Of a stretch of 64,000 bases of DNA, positions 41,674-49,841 are shown piece by piece. This DNA is from Streptomyces sp. 378. GTDB lineage: Bacteria > Actinomycetota > Actinomycetes > Streptomycetales > Streptomycetaceae. How positions within the stretch are numbered: the first letter of the stretch is position 1; each line of letters starts with the position of its first letter. The position numbers and the translations under genes are program-made. Below the pieces are notes generated by a model. That model was not told the origin of the DNA. It saw only the letters and a list, made by a program, of their open reading frames with translations, and did no database searches. The stretch is from positions 39,867 to 103,866 of the forward strand of contig NZ_JASKMS010000031.1 of assembly GCF_030124145.1 (NCBI RefSeq), written 5' to 3'.

Positions 41674-42267
41674 TCAGCCCTCCGCCGCCGCGAACGCCCC
41701 CCGGGCCATCCGGTGCAGCAGCTCCGCCATGGCCCCCCGCCCGGGCAACGATCCCGCCCTGCCCAGGTGCGGCGTCGAGTTCAGCAGTCCGAACACCGAG
41801 TGCACGGCCGACCGGGCCGCGGGCTCCCCGAGCCCCGGGTACACCGCCCGCACCACCCCGACCCACAGCTCCACGTACTGCCGCTGGAGCTGGCGCACCA
41901 TCTTCCGGTCGGTGTCCCGGAGGCGGTCCAGCTCCCGGTCGTGCAGGGTGATCAGGGGCCGGTCGTCGAGCGCGAAGTCGATATGCCCCTCGATCAGCGA
42001 GTCGAGCACCTGCTCCGCCCCACCCCCGTCCGCCTCCGCCAGCCGCCGCTTCGCCCCGGTCAGCAACTGCCCGCTGATCCCCACCAGCAGCTCCGCGAGC
42101 ATCGCGTCCTTGCCCGCGAAGTGCCGGTACAGCCCGGGCCCGCTGATCCCGACCGCGGCGCCTATCTCGTCGACTCCGACCCCGTGGAAGCCCCGCTCGG
42201 CGAACAGCCGCGCGGCCTCCTTGAGGATCTGCTCACGGCGGGTGGGGGCGTCGGTTCTGGTGGCCAT
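41674..42267 (-). CDS. TetR-family regulator of the divergent carboxylase operon
   Basis: A 197-residue TetR/AcrR regulator. HTH: ILKEAARLFAERGFHGVGVD, then IGAAVGISGPGLYRHF at residues about 35-50; the ligand domain (AELLVGISGQLLTGAKRRL, DRELDRLRDTDRKMVRQLQR) is helical. No ribosome-binding site precedes the ATG; TAGAAT (42276-42281 on the minus strand) lies about 8 bases before it, so the mRNA is probably leaderless. Two operator-like palindromes in the 87-base divergent gap suggest it represses itself and the leucine-type operon, with an acyl-CoA as likely ligand. Confidence 0.9.
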   Translation of the reverse strand: MATRTDAPTRREQILKEAARLFAERGFHGVGVDEIGAAVGISGPGLYRHFAGKDAMLAELLVGISGQLLTGAKRRLAEADGGGAEQVLDSLIEGHIDFALDDRPLITLHDRELDRLRDTDRKMVRQLQRQYVELWVGVVRAVYPGLGEPAARSAVHSVFGLLNSTPHLGRAGSLPGRGAMAELLHRMARGAFAAAEG

Positions 42268-42288
42268 GAAAACAATTCTAGACAGGAA

Positions 42289-42334
42289 GGTTAGCGGTCG
42301 TTAACCTGAAGGAAATGCGTTAACGCTCATTAAC
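42289..42334. promoter_or_regulatory. Two TetR-type operators in the divergent promoter
   Basis: GGTTAGCGGTCGTTAACC (42289-42306) and GTTAACGCTCATTAAC (42319-42334) share the form GTTAACG-N-C-NN-TAAC. The first covers the -35 (TTAACG) and spacer of a minus-strand promoter whose -10 is TAGAAT, i.e. the tetR promoter; the second ends 20 bases before the carboxylase ATG. Confidence 0.75.
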
Positions 42335-42354
42335 AAGGTGAGGGGACCCGCAGG

Positions 42355-43971
42355 ATGCACGAGGCACCGGAGCTCACGAGCGCGGCAGACCCCGCGTCGG
42401 AGGCCTTTCGGGCCAACGAGGAGGCCCACCACGCCCTCGTCGAGGAGCTGCGCGGCAAGCTCGCCGCGGCCGCACAGGGCGGCGGCGAGAAGGCCCGCGC
42501 CCGCCATACGGCCCGCGGCAAGCTGCTCCCCCGCGACCGCGTGGACACCCTCCTCGACCCGGGCTCGCCCTTCCTGGAGCTGGCCCCGCTCGCGGCCGAC
42601 GGGATGTACGAGGGCCAGGCCCCGGCGGCCGGAGTCATCGCCGGCATCGGCCGGGTCAGCGGCCGCGACACGGTGGTCATCGCCAACGACGCCACGGTCA
42701 AGGGCGGCACATACTACCCGATGACGGTCAAGAAGCACCTCCGCGCCCAGGAGGTCGCCCTCGACAACCGCCTCCCCTGTGTCTACCTGGTGGACTCCGG
42801 AGGCGCCTTCCTCCCCATGCAGGACGAGGTCTTCCCGGACCGCGACCACTTCGGCCGCATCTTCTACAACCAGGCCCGCATGTCCGGCGCCGGCATCCCC
42901 CAGATCGCCGCCGTCCTGGGCTCCTGCACGGCCGGCGGGGCGTACGTCCCGGCGATGAGCGACGAAGCGGTGATCGTCCGCAACCAGGGCACGATCTTCC
43001 TGGGCGGCCCGCCCCTGGTGAAGGCGGCCACGGGCGAGGTGGTCACGGCCGAGGAGCTCGGCGGCGGCGAGGTCCACTCCCGCGTCTCGGGCGTCACCGA
43101 CCACCTCGCGGAGAACGACGCGCACGCCCTGCGCATCGTCCGCACCATCGTCTCCACCCTCCCCGCCCGGGGGCCGCTCCCCTGGGAGGCCACGGAGGCG
43201 ACGGAACCCAAGGTCGACCCGCACGGCCTCTACGGCGCGGTCCCGGTCGACTCCCGCACCCCCTACGACGTGCGCGAGATCATCGCCCGGGTGGTCGACG
43301 GCTCCCGCTTCGCCGAGTTCAAGTCCGAGTTCGGCCAGACCCTGGTCACGGGCTTCGCCCGGATCCACGGCCACCCGGTGGGCATCGTCGCCAACAACGG
43401 CATCCTGTTCGCCGAGTCCGCCCAGAAGGGCGCCCACTTCATCGAGCTGTGCGACCAGCGCGGCATCCCGCTGGTGTTCCTGCAGAACATCTCCGGGTTC
43501 ATGGTCGGCAAGGACTACGAGGCGGGCGGCATCGCCAAGCACGGCGCCAAGATGGTCACGGCCGTGGCCTGCACGCGCGTACCGAAGCTCACGGTCGTGG
43601 TGGGCGGCTCGTACGGCGCGGGCAACTACTCCATGTGCGGCAGGGCGTACTCCCCCCGCTTCCTGTGGATGTGGCCGAACGCCAAGATCTCGGTCATGGG
43701 CGGTGAACAGGCCGCCTCGGTCCTCGCCACCGTCAAGCGGGACCAGCTGGAGGGGCGCGGCGAGACCTGGCCCGCCGAGGACGAGGACGCCTTCAAGGCC
43801 CCGATCCGCGCCCAGTACGAGCGCCAGGGCAACGCCTACTACGCGACGGCCCGCCTCTGGGACGACGGTGTCATCGACCCGCTGGACACCCGTCAGGTCC
43901 TGGGCCTGGCCCTGACCGCCTGCGCCAACGCGCCCCTGGGTGACCCCCAGTTCGGCGTCTTCCGGATGTGA
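42355..43971 (+). CDS. accD1: Methylcrotonyl-CoA carboxylase beta (carboxyltransferase) subunit
   Basis: Transfers CO2 from carboxybiotin to 3-methylcrotonyl-CoA (leucine catabolism); other acyl-CoAs are possible. 538 residues, the usual length for MCC beta. Crotonase-fold features: KGGTYYPMTVKKHLRAQEVA, CVYLVDSGGAFLPMQDEVFP, GSCTAGGAYVPAMSDEAVIV, FLGGPPLVKAATGEVVTAEE, GIVANNGILFAESAQKGAHF and GSYGAGNYSMCGRAYSPRFL, close to eukaryotic MCCB. GAGGGG lies 9 bases before the ATG. First gene of a four-gene operon; the next start is 15 bases after its stop. Confidence 0.93.
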   Translation: MHEAPELTSAADPASEAFRANEEAHHALVEELRGKLAAAAQGGGEKARARHTARGKLLPRDRVDTLLDPGSPFLELAPLAADGMYEGQAPAAGVIAGIGRVSGRDTVVIANDATVKGGTYYPMTVKKHLRAQEVALDNRLPCVYLVDSGGAFLPMQDEVFPDRDHFGRIFYNQARMSGAGIPQIAAVLGSCTAGGAYVPAMSDEAVIVRNQGTIFLGGPPLVKAATGEVVTAEELGGGEVHSRVSGVTDHLAENDAHALRIVRTIVSTLPARGPLPWEATEATEPKVDPHGLYGAVPVDSRTPYDVREIIARVVDGSRFAEFKSEFGQTLVTGFARIHGHPVGIVANNGILFAESAQKGAHFIELCDQRGIPLVFLQNISGFMVGKDYEAGGIAKHGAKMVTAVACTRVPKLTVVVGGSYGAGNYSMCGRAYSPRFLWMWPNAKISVMGGEQAASVLATVKRDQLEGRGETWPAEDEDAFKAPIRAQYERQGNAYYATARLWDDGVIDPLDTRQVLGLALTACANAPLGDPQFGVFRM

Positions 43972-43985
43972 GGGGACGGACGACG

Positions 43986-45902
43986 ATGTTCGAGACAGTG
44001 CTGGTGGCCAACCGGGGCGAGATCGCCGTACGGGTGATCCGTACGCTGCGGTCGATGGGCGTGCGCTCGGTGGCCGTCTTCTCCGACGCGGACGCCGACG
44101 CCCGGCACGTCCGCGAGGCGGACACGGCGGTGCGGATCGGCCCGGCCCCCGCGTCGATGAGCTACCTGTCGGTGGAGCGCCTCCTGGAGGCCGCGGCCCG
44201 CACGGGCGCGCAGGCCGTCCACCCGGGCTACGGCTTCCTCGCGGAGAACGCCGCCTTCGCGCGCGCCTGCGCCGAGGCCGGCCTGGTCTTCATCGGCCCT
44301 CCGGCGGACGCGATCGCCCTGATGGGCGACAAGATCCGCGCCAAGGAGACGGTCCAGGAGGCCGGGGTGCCGGTGGTGCCCGGCGGCCGGGACCCGGAGC
44401 TGGCCGAGGCGGCCCGTGCCCTGGGCGCCCCGGTGCTGCTCAAGCCCAGCGCGGGCGGCGGCGGCAAGGGCATGCGCCTGGTGCGGGACCTGACCCGCCT
44501 GGAGGAAGAGATCGCCTCGGCGCGCCGCGAGGCCCGCGCCTCCTTCGGCGACGACACCCTGCTGGTGGAGCGCTGGATCGACCGCCCCCGCCACATCGAG
44601 ATCCAGGTCCTGGCCGACGGCCACGGCAACGTGGTGCACCTGGGCGAGCGCGAGTGCTCCCTCCAGCGTCGCCACCAGAAGATCATCGAGGAGGCGCCGA
44701 GCGTCCTCCTGACCGAGGAGACGCGCTCCGCGATGGGCGAGGCGGCGGTCCAGGCGGCCCGCTCCTGCGGCTACCGGGGCGCGGGCACGGTGGAGTTCAT
44801 CGTCCCGGGCACCGACCCGTCGTCGTACTACTTCATGGAGATGAACACCCGCCTCCAGGTGGAGCACCCGGTCACGGAGCTGATCACCGGCCTGGACCTG
44901 GTCGAGTGGCAGCTGCGGGTCGCGGCCGGGGAGCCCCTGGGCTTCACCCAGGAGGATGTACGGCTGACGGGCCACGCGGTGGAGGCCCGGATCTGCGCCG
45001 AGGACCCGGCCCGCGGCTTCCTCCCCTCCGGCGGCACGGTGCTGCGGCTGCGCGAGCCCCAGGGCGACGGCATCCGCACCGACTCGGGCCTCACCGAGGG
45101 CACGGAGGTCGGCAGCCTCTACGACCCGATGCTCTCCAAGGTCATCGCGTACGGTCCCGACCGCGCCACCGCCCTGCGCAAGCTCCGCGCGGCCCTGGCG
45201 GAGACGGTCACGCTCGGCGTGCAGACCAACGCCGGTTTCCTGCGCCGCCTGCTGGCCCACCCGGCGGTGGTCTCCGGTGACATGGACACCGGGCTGGTCG
45301 AGCGCGAGGTGGAGGACCTGGTCACCGCGGACGTACCGGAGGAGGTGTACGAGGCGGCCGCGGCCGTACGCCTTGAGGCCCTGAAGCCCGAGCCGGGCGG
45401 CTGGACGGACCCCTTCTCGGTGCCGAGCGGCTGGCGCCTGGGCGGCGCCCTCAAGCCACCGGCGTTCCATCTGCGGGTGCAGGATCCGGTGGAGTACACC
45501 CCGCGCGGCACGGCCACGGTCAGCGACGACCGGGTCTCCGTCACGCTGGACGGCGTCCGGCACACCTTCCACCGCGCCGCCGACTGGCTCGGCCGCGACG
45601 GCGACGCCTGGCACGTCCGCGACCACGACCCGGTCGCCGCGTCCCTGACCCGGGCGGCGCAGGGGGGCGCCGACTCCCTCACCGCCCCGATGCCCGGCAC
45701 GGTGACCGTCGTCAAGGTCGCCGTCGGCGACGAGGTGAGCGCGGGCCAGAGCCTGCTGGTGGTGGAGGCGATGAAGATGGAGCACGTCATCTCCGCCCCG
45801 CACGCCGGCAAGGTCACCGAGCTGGACGTGGCGCCCGGCACCACGGTCGCCATGGACCAGGTCCTGGCGGTCATCGCACCGAACGAGGAGGCGGCGGAAT
45901 GA
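43986..45902 (+). CDS. accC: Methylcrotonyl-CoA carboxylase alpha subunit (biotin carboxylase with biotinyl domain)
   Basis: A 638-residue ATP-dependent biotin carboxylase with its own biotin domain. N-terminal VLVANRGEIAVRVIRTLRSM; ATP-grasp loop LKPSAGGGGKGMRLV near 158; EMNTRLQVEHPVTELITG near 285; C-terminal lipoyl/biotinyl domain with VVEAMKMEHVI (biotinylated Lys near 593). ATG 43986 is used; a GTG at 43968 is in frame but overlaps the previous stop. The long middle region and pairing with an MCC-beta-type partner and HMG-CoA lyase point to methylcrotonyl-CoA. The stop overlaps the lyase ATG (ATGA). Confidence 0.93.
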   Translation: MFETVLVANRGEIAVRVIRTLRSMGVRSVAVFSDADADARHVREADTAVRIGPAPASMSYLSVERLLEAAARTGAQAVHPGYGFLAENAAFARACAEAGLVFIGPPADAIALMGDKIRAKETVQEAGVPVVPGGRDPELAEAARALGAPVLLKPSAGGGGKGMRLVRDLTRLEEEIASARREARASFGDDTLLVERWIDRPRHIEIQVLADGHGNVVHLGERECSLQRRHQKIIEEAPSVLLTEETRSAMGEAAVQAARSCGYRGAGTVEFIVPGTDPSSYYFMEMNTRLQVEHPVTELITGLDLVEWQLRVAAGEPLGFTQEDVRLTGHAVEARICAEDPARGFLPSGGTVLRLREPQGDGIRTDSGLTEGTEVGSLYDPMLSKVIAYGPDRATALRKLRAALAETVTLGVQTNAGFLRRLLAHPAVVSGDMDTGLVEREVEDLVTADVPEEVYEAAAAVRLEALKPEPGGWTDPFSVPSGWRLGGALKPPAFHLRVQDPVEYTPRGTATVSDDRVSVTLDGVRHTFHRAADWLGRDGDAWHVRDHDPVAASLTRAAQGGADSLTAPMPGTVTVVKVAVGDEVSAGQSLLVVEAMKMEHVISAPHAGKVTELDVAPGTTVAMDQVLAVIAPNEEAAE

Positions 45903-46849
45903 CAGTTGCGGGACTCCCGATGGCCGTCCCCGCCGGGGACCTGCCCGCCCGCGTGCGCATCCACGAGGTGGGCGCGCGCGACGGCCTGCAGAACGAGAAG
46001 ACGACCGTCCCCACCGAGATCAAGGCGGAGTTCATCCGCCGCCTGGCCGACGCGGGCCTGACGACGATCGAGGCGACGAGCTTCGTCCATCCCAAGTGGG
46101 TCCCTCAACTGGCCGACGCCGAGCAGCTGTTCCCTCAGGTCGCCGACCTCCCGGTGGCCCTCCCGGTCCTCGTCCCTAACGAGCGGGGCCTGGACCGCGC
46201 CCTGGCCCTGGGAGCCCGCCGGGTGGCGGTCTTCGCGAGCGCCACGGAGTCCTTCGCCAAGGCCAACCTCAACCGCACGGTGGACGAGGCCCTGGCGATG
46301 TTCGAACCGGTGGTGAGCCGGGCCAAGGCGGAGACGGTCCACGTCCGCGGCTATCTCTCCATGTGCTTCGGTGACCCGTGGGAGGGCCCGGTCCCGATCC
46401 CCCAGGTGGTGACGGTCTGCCGGGCCCTGAGGGACATGGGCTGCGACGAACTGAGCCTCGGCGACACGATCGGCGTGGCGACCCCGGGCCATGTGGTCGC
46501 GCTCCTCGCGGCCCTGGACGAGGCGGGAGTCCCGCCGTCCGCCCTCGGCGTCCACTTCCACGACACCTACGGCCAGGCCCTCGCCAACACCCTCGCCGCG
46601 CTCCAGCACGGCGTGACGACGGTCGACGCCTCCGCGGGCGGCCTGGGCGGTTGCCCGTACGCGAAGTCGGCGACGGGCAACCTCGCCACCGAAGACCTCG
46701 TGTGGATGCTGCGGGGCCTCGGCATCGACACCGGCATCGACCTCGGCCGCCTCGTCGCCACGAGCGCGTGGATGGCCGCCCAACTGGGCCGACCCAGCCC
46801 GTCCCGTACCGTCCGAGCCCTGTCCCACGAGGACACCGAGGAGCACTGA
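45899..46849 (+). CDS. hmgL: Hydroxymethylglutaryl-CoA lyase
   Basis: Cleaves HMG-CoA to acetoacetate and acetyl-CoA, the last step of leucine breakdown. 316 residues; the HMGL-like TIM barrel has VGARDGLQNEKTTVP (catalytic Arg-Asp) near 24, VHPKWVPQL, GYLSMCFGDPWEGP, LGDTIGVATPGHV, GVHFHDTYGQALAN (metal His pair) and the signature SAGGLGGCPYAKSATGN with the active-site Cys near 252. ATG overlaps the carboxylase stop. Immediately followed by acdH. Confidence 0.95.
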   Translation: MTVAGLPMAVPAGDLPARVRIHEVGARDGLQNEKTTVPTEIKAEFIRRLADAGLTTIEATSFVHPKWVPQLADAEQLFPQVADLPVALPVLVPNERGLDRALALGARRVAVFASATESFAKANLNRTVDEALAMFEPVVSRAKAETVHVRGYLSMCFGDPWEGPVPIPQVVTVCRALRDMGCDELSLGDTIGVATPGHVVALLAALDEAGVPPSALGVHFHDTYGQALANTLAALQHGVTTVDASAGGLGGCPYAKSATGNLATEDLVWMLRGLGIDTGIDLGRLVATSAWMAAQLGRPSPSRTVRALSHEDTEEH

Positions 46850-46854
46850 TCACC

Positions 46855-48015
46855 ATGGACTACCGTCTCTCCCCCGAGCTGGAGGAACTCCGCCGCACGG
46901 TCGAGGAGTTCGCACACGAGGTGGTGGCGCCGAAGATCGGCGACTTCTACGAGCGGCACGAGTTCCCGTACGAGATCGTCCGGGAGATGGGCCGCATGGG
47001 CCTGTTCGGCCTGCCGTTCCCGGAGGAGTACGGCGGCATGGGCGGCGACTACCTGGCCCTCGGCGTCGCCCTGGAGGAACTGGCACGTGTCGACTCCTCG
47101 GTCGCCATCACCCTCGAAGCCGGTGTCTCCCTCGGCGCGATGCCGATCCACCTCTACGGCACCGAGGCCCAGAAGCGGGAGTGGCTGCCCCGCCTGTGCT
47201 CGGGCGACGTCCTCGGCGCGTTCGGCCTGACGGAGCCCGACGGCGGCAGCGACGCGGGAGCGACCCGCACGACGGCCCGCCTGGACGAGTCGACGAACGA
47301 GTGGATCATCAACGGCACGAAGTGCTTCATCACCAACTCGGGCACGGACATCACGGGCCTGGTGACGGTCACGGCGGTCACGGGCCGCAAGCCCGACGGC
47401 CGCCCGCAGATCTCCTCGATCATCGTCCCCTCGGGCACCCCCGGCTTCACGGTCGCGGCCCCCTACTCCAAGGTCGGCTGGAACGCCTCGGACACCCGCG
47501 AGCTGTCCTTCACGGACGTCCGCGTCCCGGCGGCCAACCTCCTGGGCGAGGAGGGCCGCGGCTACGCCCAGTTCTTGCGCATCCTCGACGAGGGCCGCAT
47601 CGCGATCGCCGCCCTGGCGACGGGCCTGGCGCAGGGCTGCGTCGACGAGTCCGTCAAGTACGCCAAGGAGCGCCACGCGTTCGGCAGGCCGATCGCCGAG
47701 AACCAGGCCATCCAGTTCAAGATCGCGGACATGGAGATGAAGGCCCACACGTCCCGCCTCGCCTGGCGCGACGCGGCGGCCCGCCTGGTGACCGGCGCCC
47801 CGTTCAAGAAGGAAGCGGCCCTGGCGAAGCTCCACTCGTCGACGGTGGCGGTGGACAACGCCCGCGAAGCCACCCAGATCCACGGCGGCTACGGCTTCAT
47901 GAACGAGTACCCGGTCGCCCGCATGTGGCGCGACTCCAAGATCCTGGAGATCGGCGAGGGGACGAGCGAGGTACAGCGGATGCTGATCGCGCGGGAGATG
48001 GGGCTGGTGGGCTGA
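46855..48015 (+). CDS. acdH: Acyl-CoA dehydrogenase (SCAD-type active site)
   Basis: A 386-residue FAD enzyme in the leucine-type operon. FAD and substrate motifs: GAFGLTEPDGGSDAGATRTT near 122 and GTKCFITNSGTDITGLVTV. The C-terminal LEIGEGTSEVQRMLIA keeps Glu at the MCAD/SCAD base position, unlike isovaleryl-CoA dehydrogenases, which have Ala or Gly there. GAGGAG lies 11 bases before the ATG. Operon position implies isovaleryl-CoA; the active site suggests a short or branched-chain enzyme of broader use. The S. coelicolor counterpart AcdH is remembered as a branched-chain acyl-CoA dehydrogenase. Confidence 0.93.
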   Translation: MDYRLSPELEELRRTVEEFAHEVVAPKIGDFYERHEFPYEIVREMGRMGLFGLPFPEEYGGMGGDYLALGVALEELARVDSSVAITLEAGVSLGAMPIHLYGTEAQKREWLPRLCSGDVLGAFGLTEPDGGSDAGATRTTARLDESTNEWIINGTKCFITNSGTDITGLVTVTAVTGRKPDGRPQISSIIVPSGTPGFTVAAPYSKVGWNASDTRELSFTDVRVPAANLLGEEGRGYAQFLRILDEGRIAIAALATGLAQGCVDESVKYAKERHAFGRPIAENQAIQFKIADMEMKAHTSRLAWRDAAARLVTGAPFKKEAALAKLHSSTVAVDNAREATQIHGGYGFMNEYPVARMWRDSKILEIGEGTSEVQRMLIAREMGLVG

Positions 48016-48157
48016 CACCAGACGCTTCCACGGTTCGATGTACCGTCCGCGACGCCAGGTCATCGATGCCTTGGGCGACGCCCTCGGCCCGACCGACGAC
48101 ATCCGCGACGATCCGCCCGACACAGCAGTCGTCCGCTGACGTTGCCGTCAAACCGCG

Positions 48158-48195
48158 CTGATGGCCCCACCGGAATATTCCGGTGGGGCCATCAG
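48158..48195. terminator. Perfect 38-bp palindrome, terminator of the leucine-type operon
   Basis: From CTGATGGCCCCACCGG through a central AATATT the sequence equals its own reverse complement across 38 bases, giving a stem of 17 or more bp. It is 142 bases after acdH. Such strength is more than termination needs; a site for a recombinase or regulator is possible. Confidence 0.7.
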
Positions 48196-48674
48196 ATTCA
48201 CCCTGCCGCCGCTGCGGCCTGCGGAGAACTCACCGACAGACCGCTATAGCCACGGCAAAGGCACCAGCCGTGGCGGCCCATACCCAGTCCGGACGCATAC
48301 GCGTACCCACACCCCACCCCTTGGGCTCATCCGGGCAGACCCACCCCCGCCCGCTATGAACGTTGTAAGCGCAGACCAAATGTGGCCCGGGTAAAGCATG
48401 TCAACCTGGCCTTCCTTGGTACGCCAAGCCCGTGCCGGATCGCGGCGAGGAATTCACCCTGCGAGTGGCCCGTACCGACCTGGTTCGGGCCGTGACCGGC
48501 CGCCTCAAGCCGTAGCCGACGGGCATCAACCCGGCCTGGTCAAGCACGAGGACACGGAGCGAGGCCTCGGCGCGCTCGTGATTCGGATCACCGCGTCCAC
48601 GGGAATCCCCTCCCGCCCCCTGGGCACACCCGAAGGCACCCCCGGGTACACCCCGGGCCCTCCTGGACACAAAA

Positions 48675-48693
48675 CGAGGTTAGGCTAACCTAA
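48675..48693. promoter_or_regulatory. Iron box (DmdR1/IdeR site) upstream of desE
   Basis: CGAGGTTAGGCTAACCTAA matches the actinomycete iron-box consensus TTAGGTTAGGCTAACCTAA at 17 of 19 positions, 71 bases before desE. Iron-loaded DmdR1 should repress here. Confidence 0.92.
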
Positions 48694-48763
48694 GTCCCGT
48701 TCCAGCCAAGCGGCTTTCAGCCGTGCCCGCAGTGGCTCCGTACGTACGAAAGCAGACCCAGTC

Positions 48764-49807
48764 ATGTCGAACGCCAGAACCGCCCGTTTCTCCCGCCGCG
48801 GCCTGCTCGCCGCCGGTGGTGCTCTCGGGCTCGGCGCCCTCGTGACCGCGTGTGGCAGTGAAGACTCCAAGGACGGCGGCTCGGACGCGAAGGGTGCCGC
48901 CACGTCCGGCCCCTGGTCCTTCAAGGACGACCGCGGCACGACCGTGAAGCTCGACAAGGTCCCCTCGAACATCGTCGCGTTCACCGGTGTCGCCGCCGCC
49001 CTGTACGACTACGGCATCGAGGTCAAGGGCGTCTTCGGGCCGACCAAGACCAAGGACGGCAAGGCCGACGTCCAGGCCGGCGACATGGACGTCAGCAAGC
49101 TGACCGTCTTCGGCAACAGGTTCGACCAGTTCAACGTCGAGCAGTACGCGGCCTTCCGGCCCGAGGTGCTCATCACCACGACCTTCGACGCCGCGGGCAG
49201 TCTCTGGTACGTCCCGGAGACCTCCAAGGACAAGATCGCCAAGCTCGCCCCGAGCGTCGCGATCTCGGTCTTCGACCGCCAGATGCCGAAGCCCCTGCAG
49301 CGCATGGCCGACCTCGCCGAGTCGCTCGGCGCCGACCTCGAGGCCGCGGAGGTCGTCGAGGCGAAGAAGCGATTCGAGGCCGCCTCCGAGCGGCTGCGCA
49401 AGGCCGCCAAGTCCCGCCCCGAGATCAAGGTGCTGGCCGGTTCCGCCTCGGACGCCATCTTCTACGTCTCCGGCTCGAACTTCTCCATCGACCTGGAGTA
49501 CTTCAAGGCCCTCGGCGTGAACCTCGTCGAGCCGCCGGAGAAGGCCAAGGAGGCCAACGGCGGCTGGTTCGAGAACCTCAGCTGGGAGAACGTCGACAAG
49601 TACCCGGCGGACATCATCATGATGGACGACCGCGCCTCCACCATCCAGCCGGCCGACATCACCGAGGCCACCTGGAAGAAGCTGCCCGCGGTCAAGGCCG
49701 GCCAGGTCATCTCCCGTTCCCCCGAGCCGATCCTGTCGTACGACAAGTGCACGCCTCTGGTGGAGAACCTCGCCAAGGCCATCGAGTCGGCCAAGAAGGT
49801 CGCCTGA
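48764..49807 (+). CDS. desE: Ferrioxamine-binding lipoprotein
   Basis: Cell-surface receptor for ferric desferrioxamines. A 347-residue Tat-type lipoprotein: RTARFSRRGLLAAGGALGLG with lipobox LVTAC (Cys near 32). The mature part is an iron-siderophore periplasmic-binding fold (KVPSNIVAFTGVAAALYDYG, FRPEVLITTTFDAAGS, IKVLAGSASDAIFY, YPADIIMMDDRAS). Transport genes are not next to it. Expression should rise in iron limitation through the box at 48675. Confidence 0.93.
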   Translation: MSNARTARFSRRGLLAAGGALGLGALVTACGSEDSKDGGSDAKGAATSGPWSFKDDRGTTVKLDKVPSNIVAFTGVAAALYDYGIEVKGVFGPTKTKDGKADVQAGDMDVSKLTVFGNRFDQFNVEQYAAFRPEVLITTTFDAAGSLWYVPETSKDKIAKLAPSVAISVFDRQMPKPLQRMADLAESLGADLEAAEVVEAKKRFEAASERLRKAAKSRPEIKVLAGSASDAIFYVSGSNFSIDLEYFKALGVNLVEPPEKAKEANGGWFENLSWENVDKYPADIIMMDDRASTIQPADITEATWKKLPAVKAGQVISRSPEPILSYDKCTPLVENLAKAIESAKKVA

Positions 49808-49841
49808 CCCCCTCCCCCTTCCTGACCTCCAGGAGCCGCAC

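Larger units (their letters stand above)
48016..48763. other. Long intergenic region: palindrome, relic-like DNA, iron box
   Basis: 748 bases without a convincing gene. From left: a possible 33-codon frame (48038-48139) without a ribosome-binding site; a perfect 38-bp palindrome (48158-48195); a 7-bp hairpin CCACGGC/GCCGTGG (48250-48273); about 350 bases of lower GC and irregular codon phase in which every frame is soon broken, suggesting a decayed insertion; then the desE iron box. Confidence 0.6.

Noticed and set aside
48038..48139. 33-codon frame (MYRPRRQVIDALGDALGPTD start) after acdH
   Set aside because: Plausible codon use but no ribosome-binding site, no known family and very short; it may be the residue of a lost gene.
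48398..48688. Frames on both strands in the gap before desE
   Set aside because: Composition is irregular, no start has an SD, and neither strand gives a recognisable protein.
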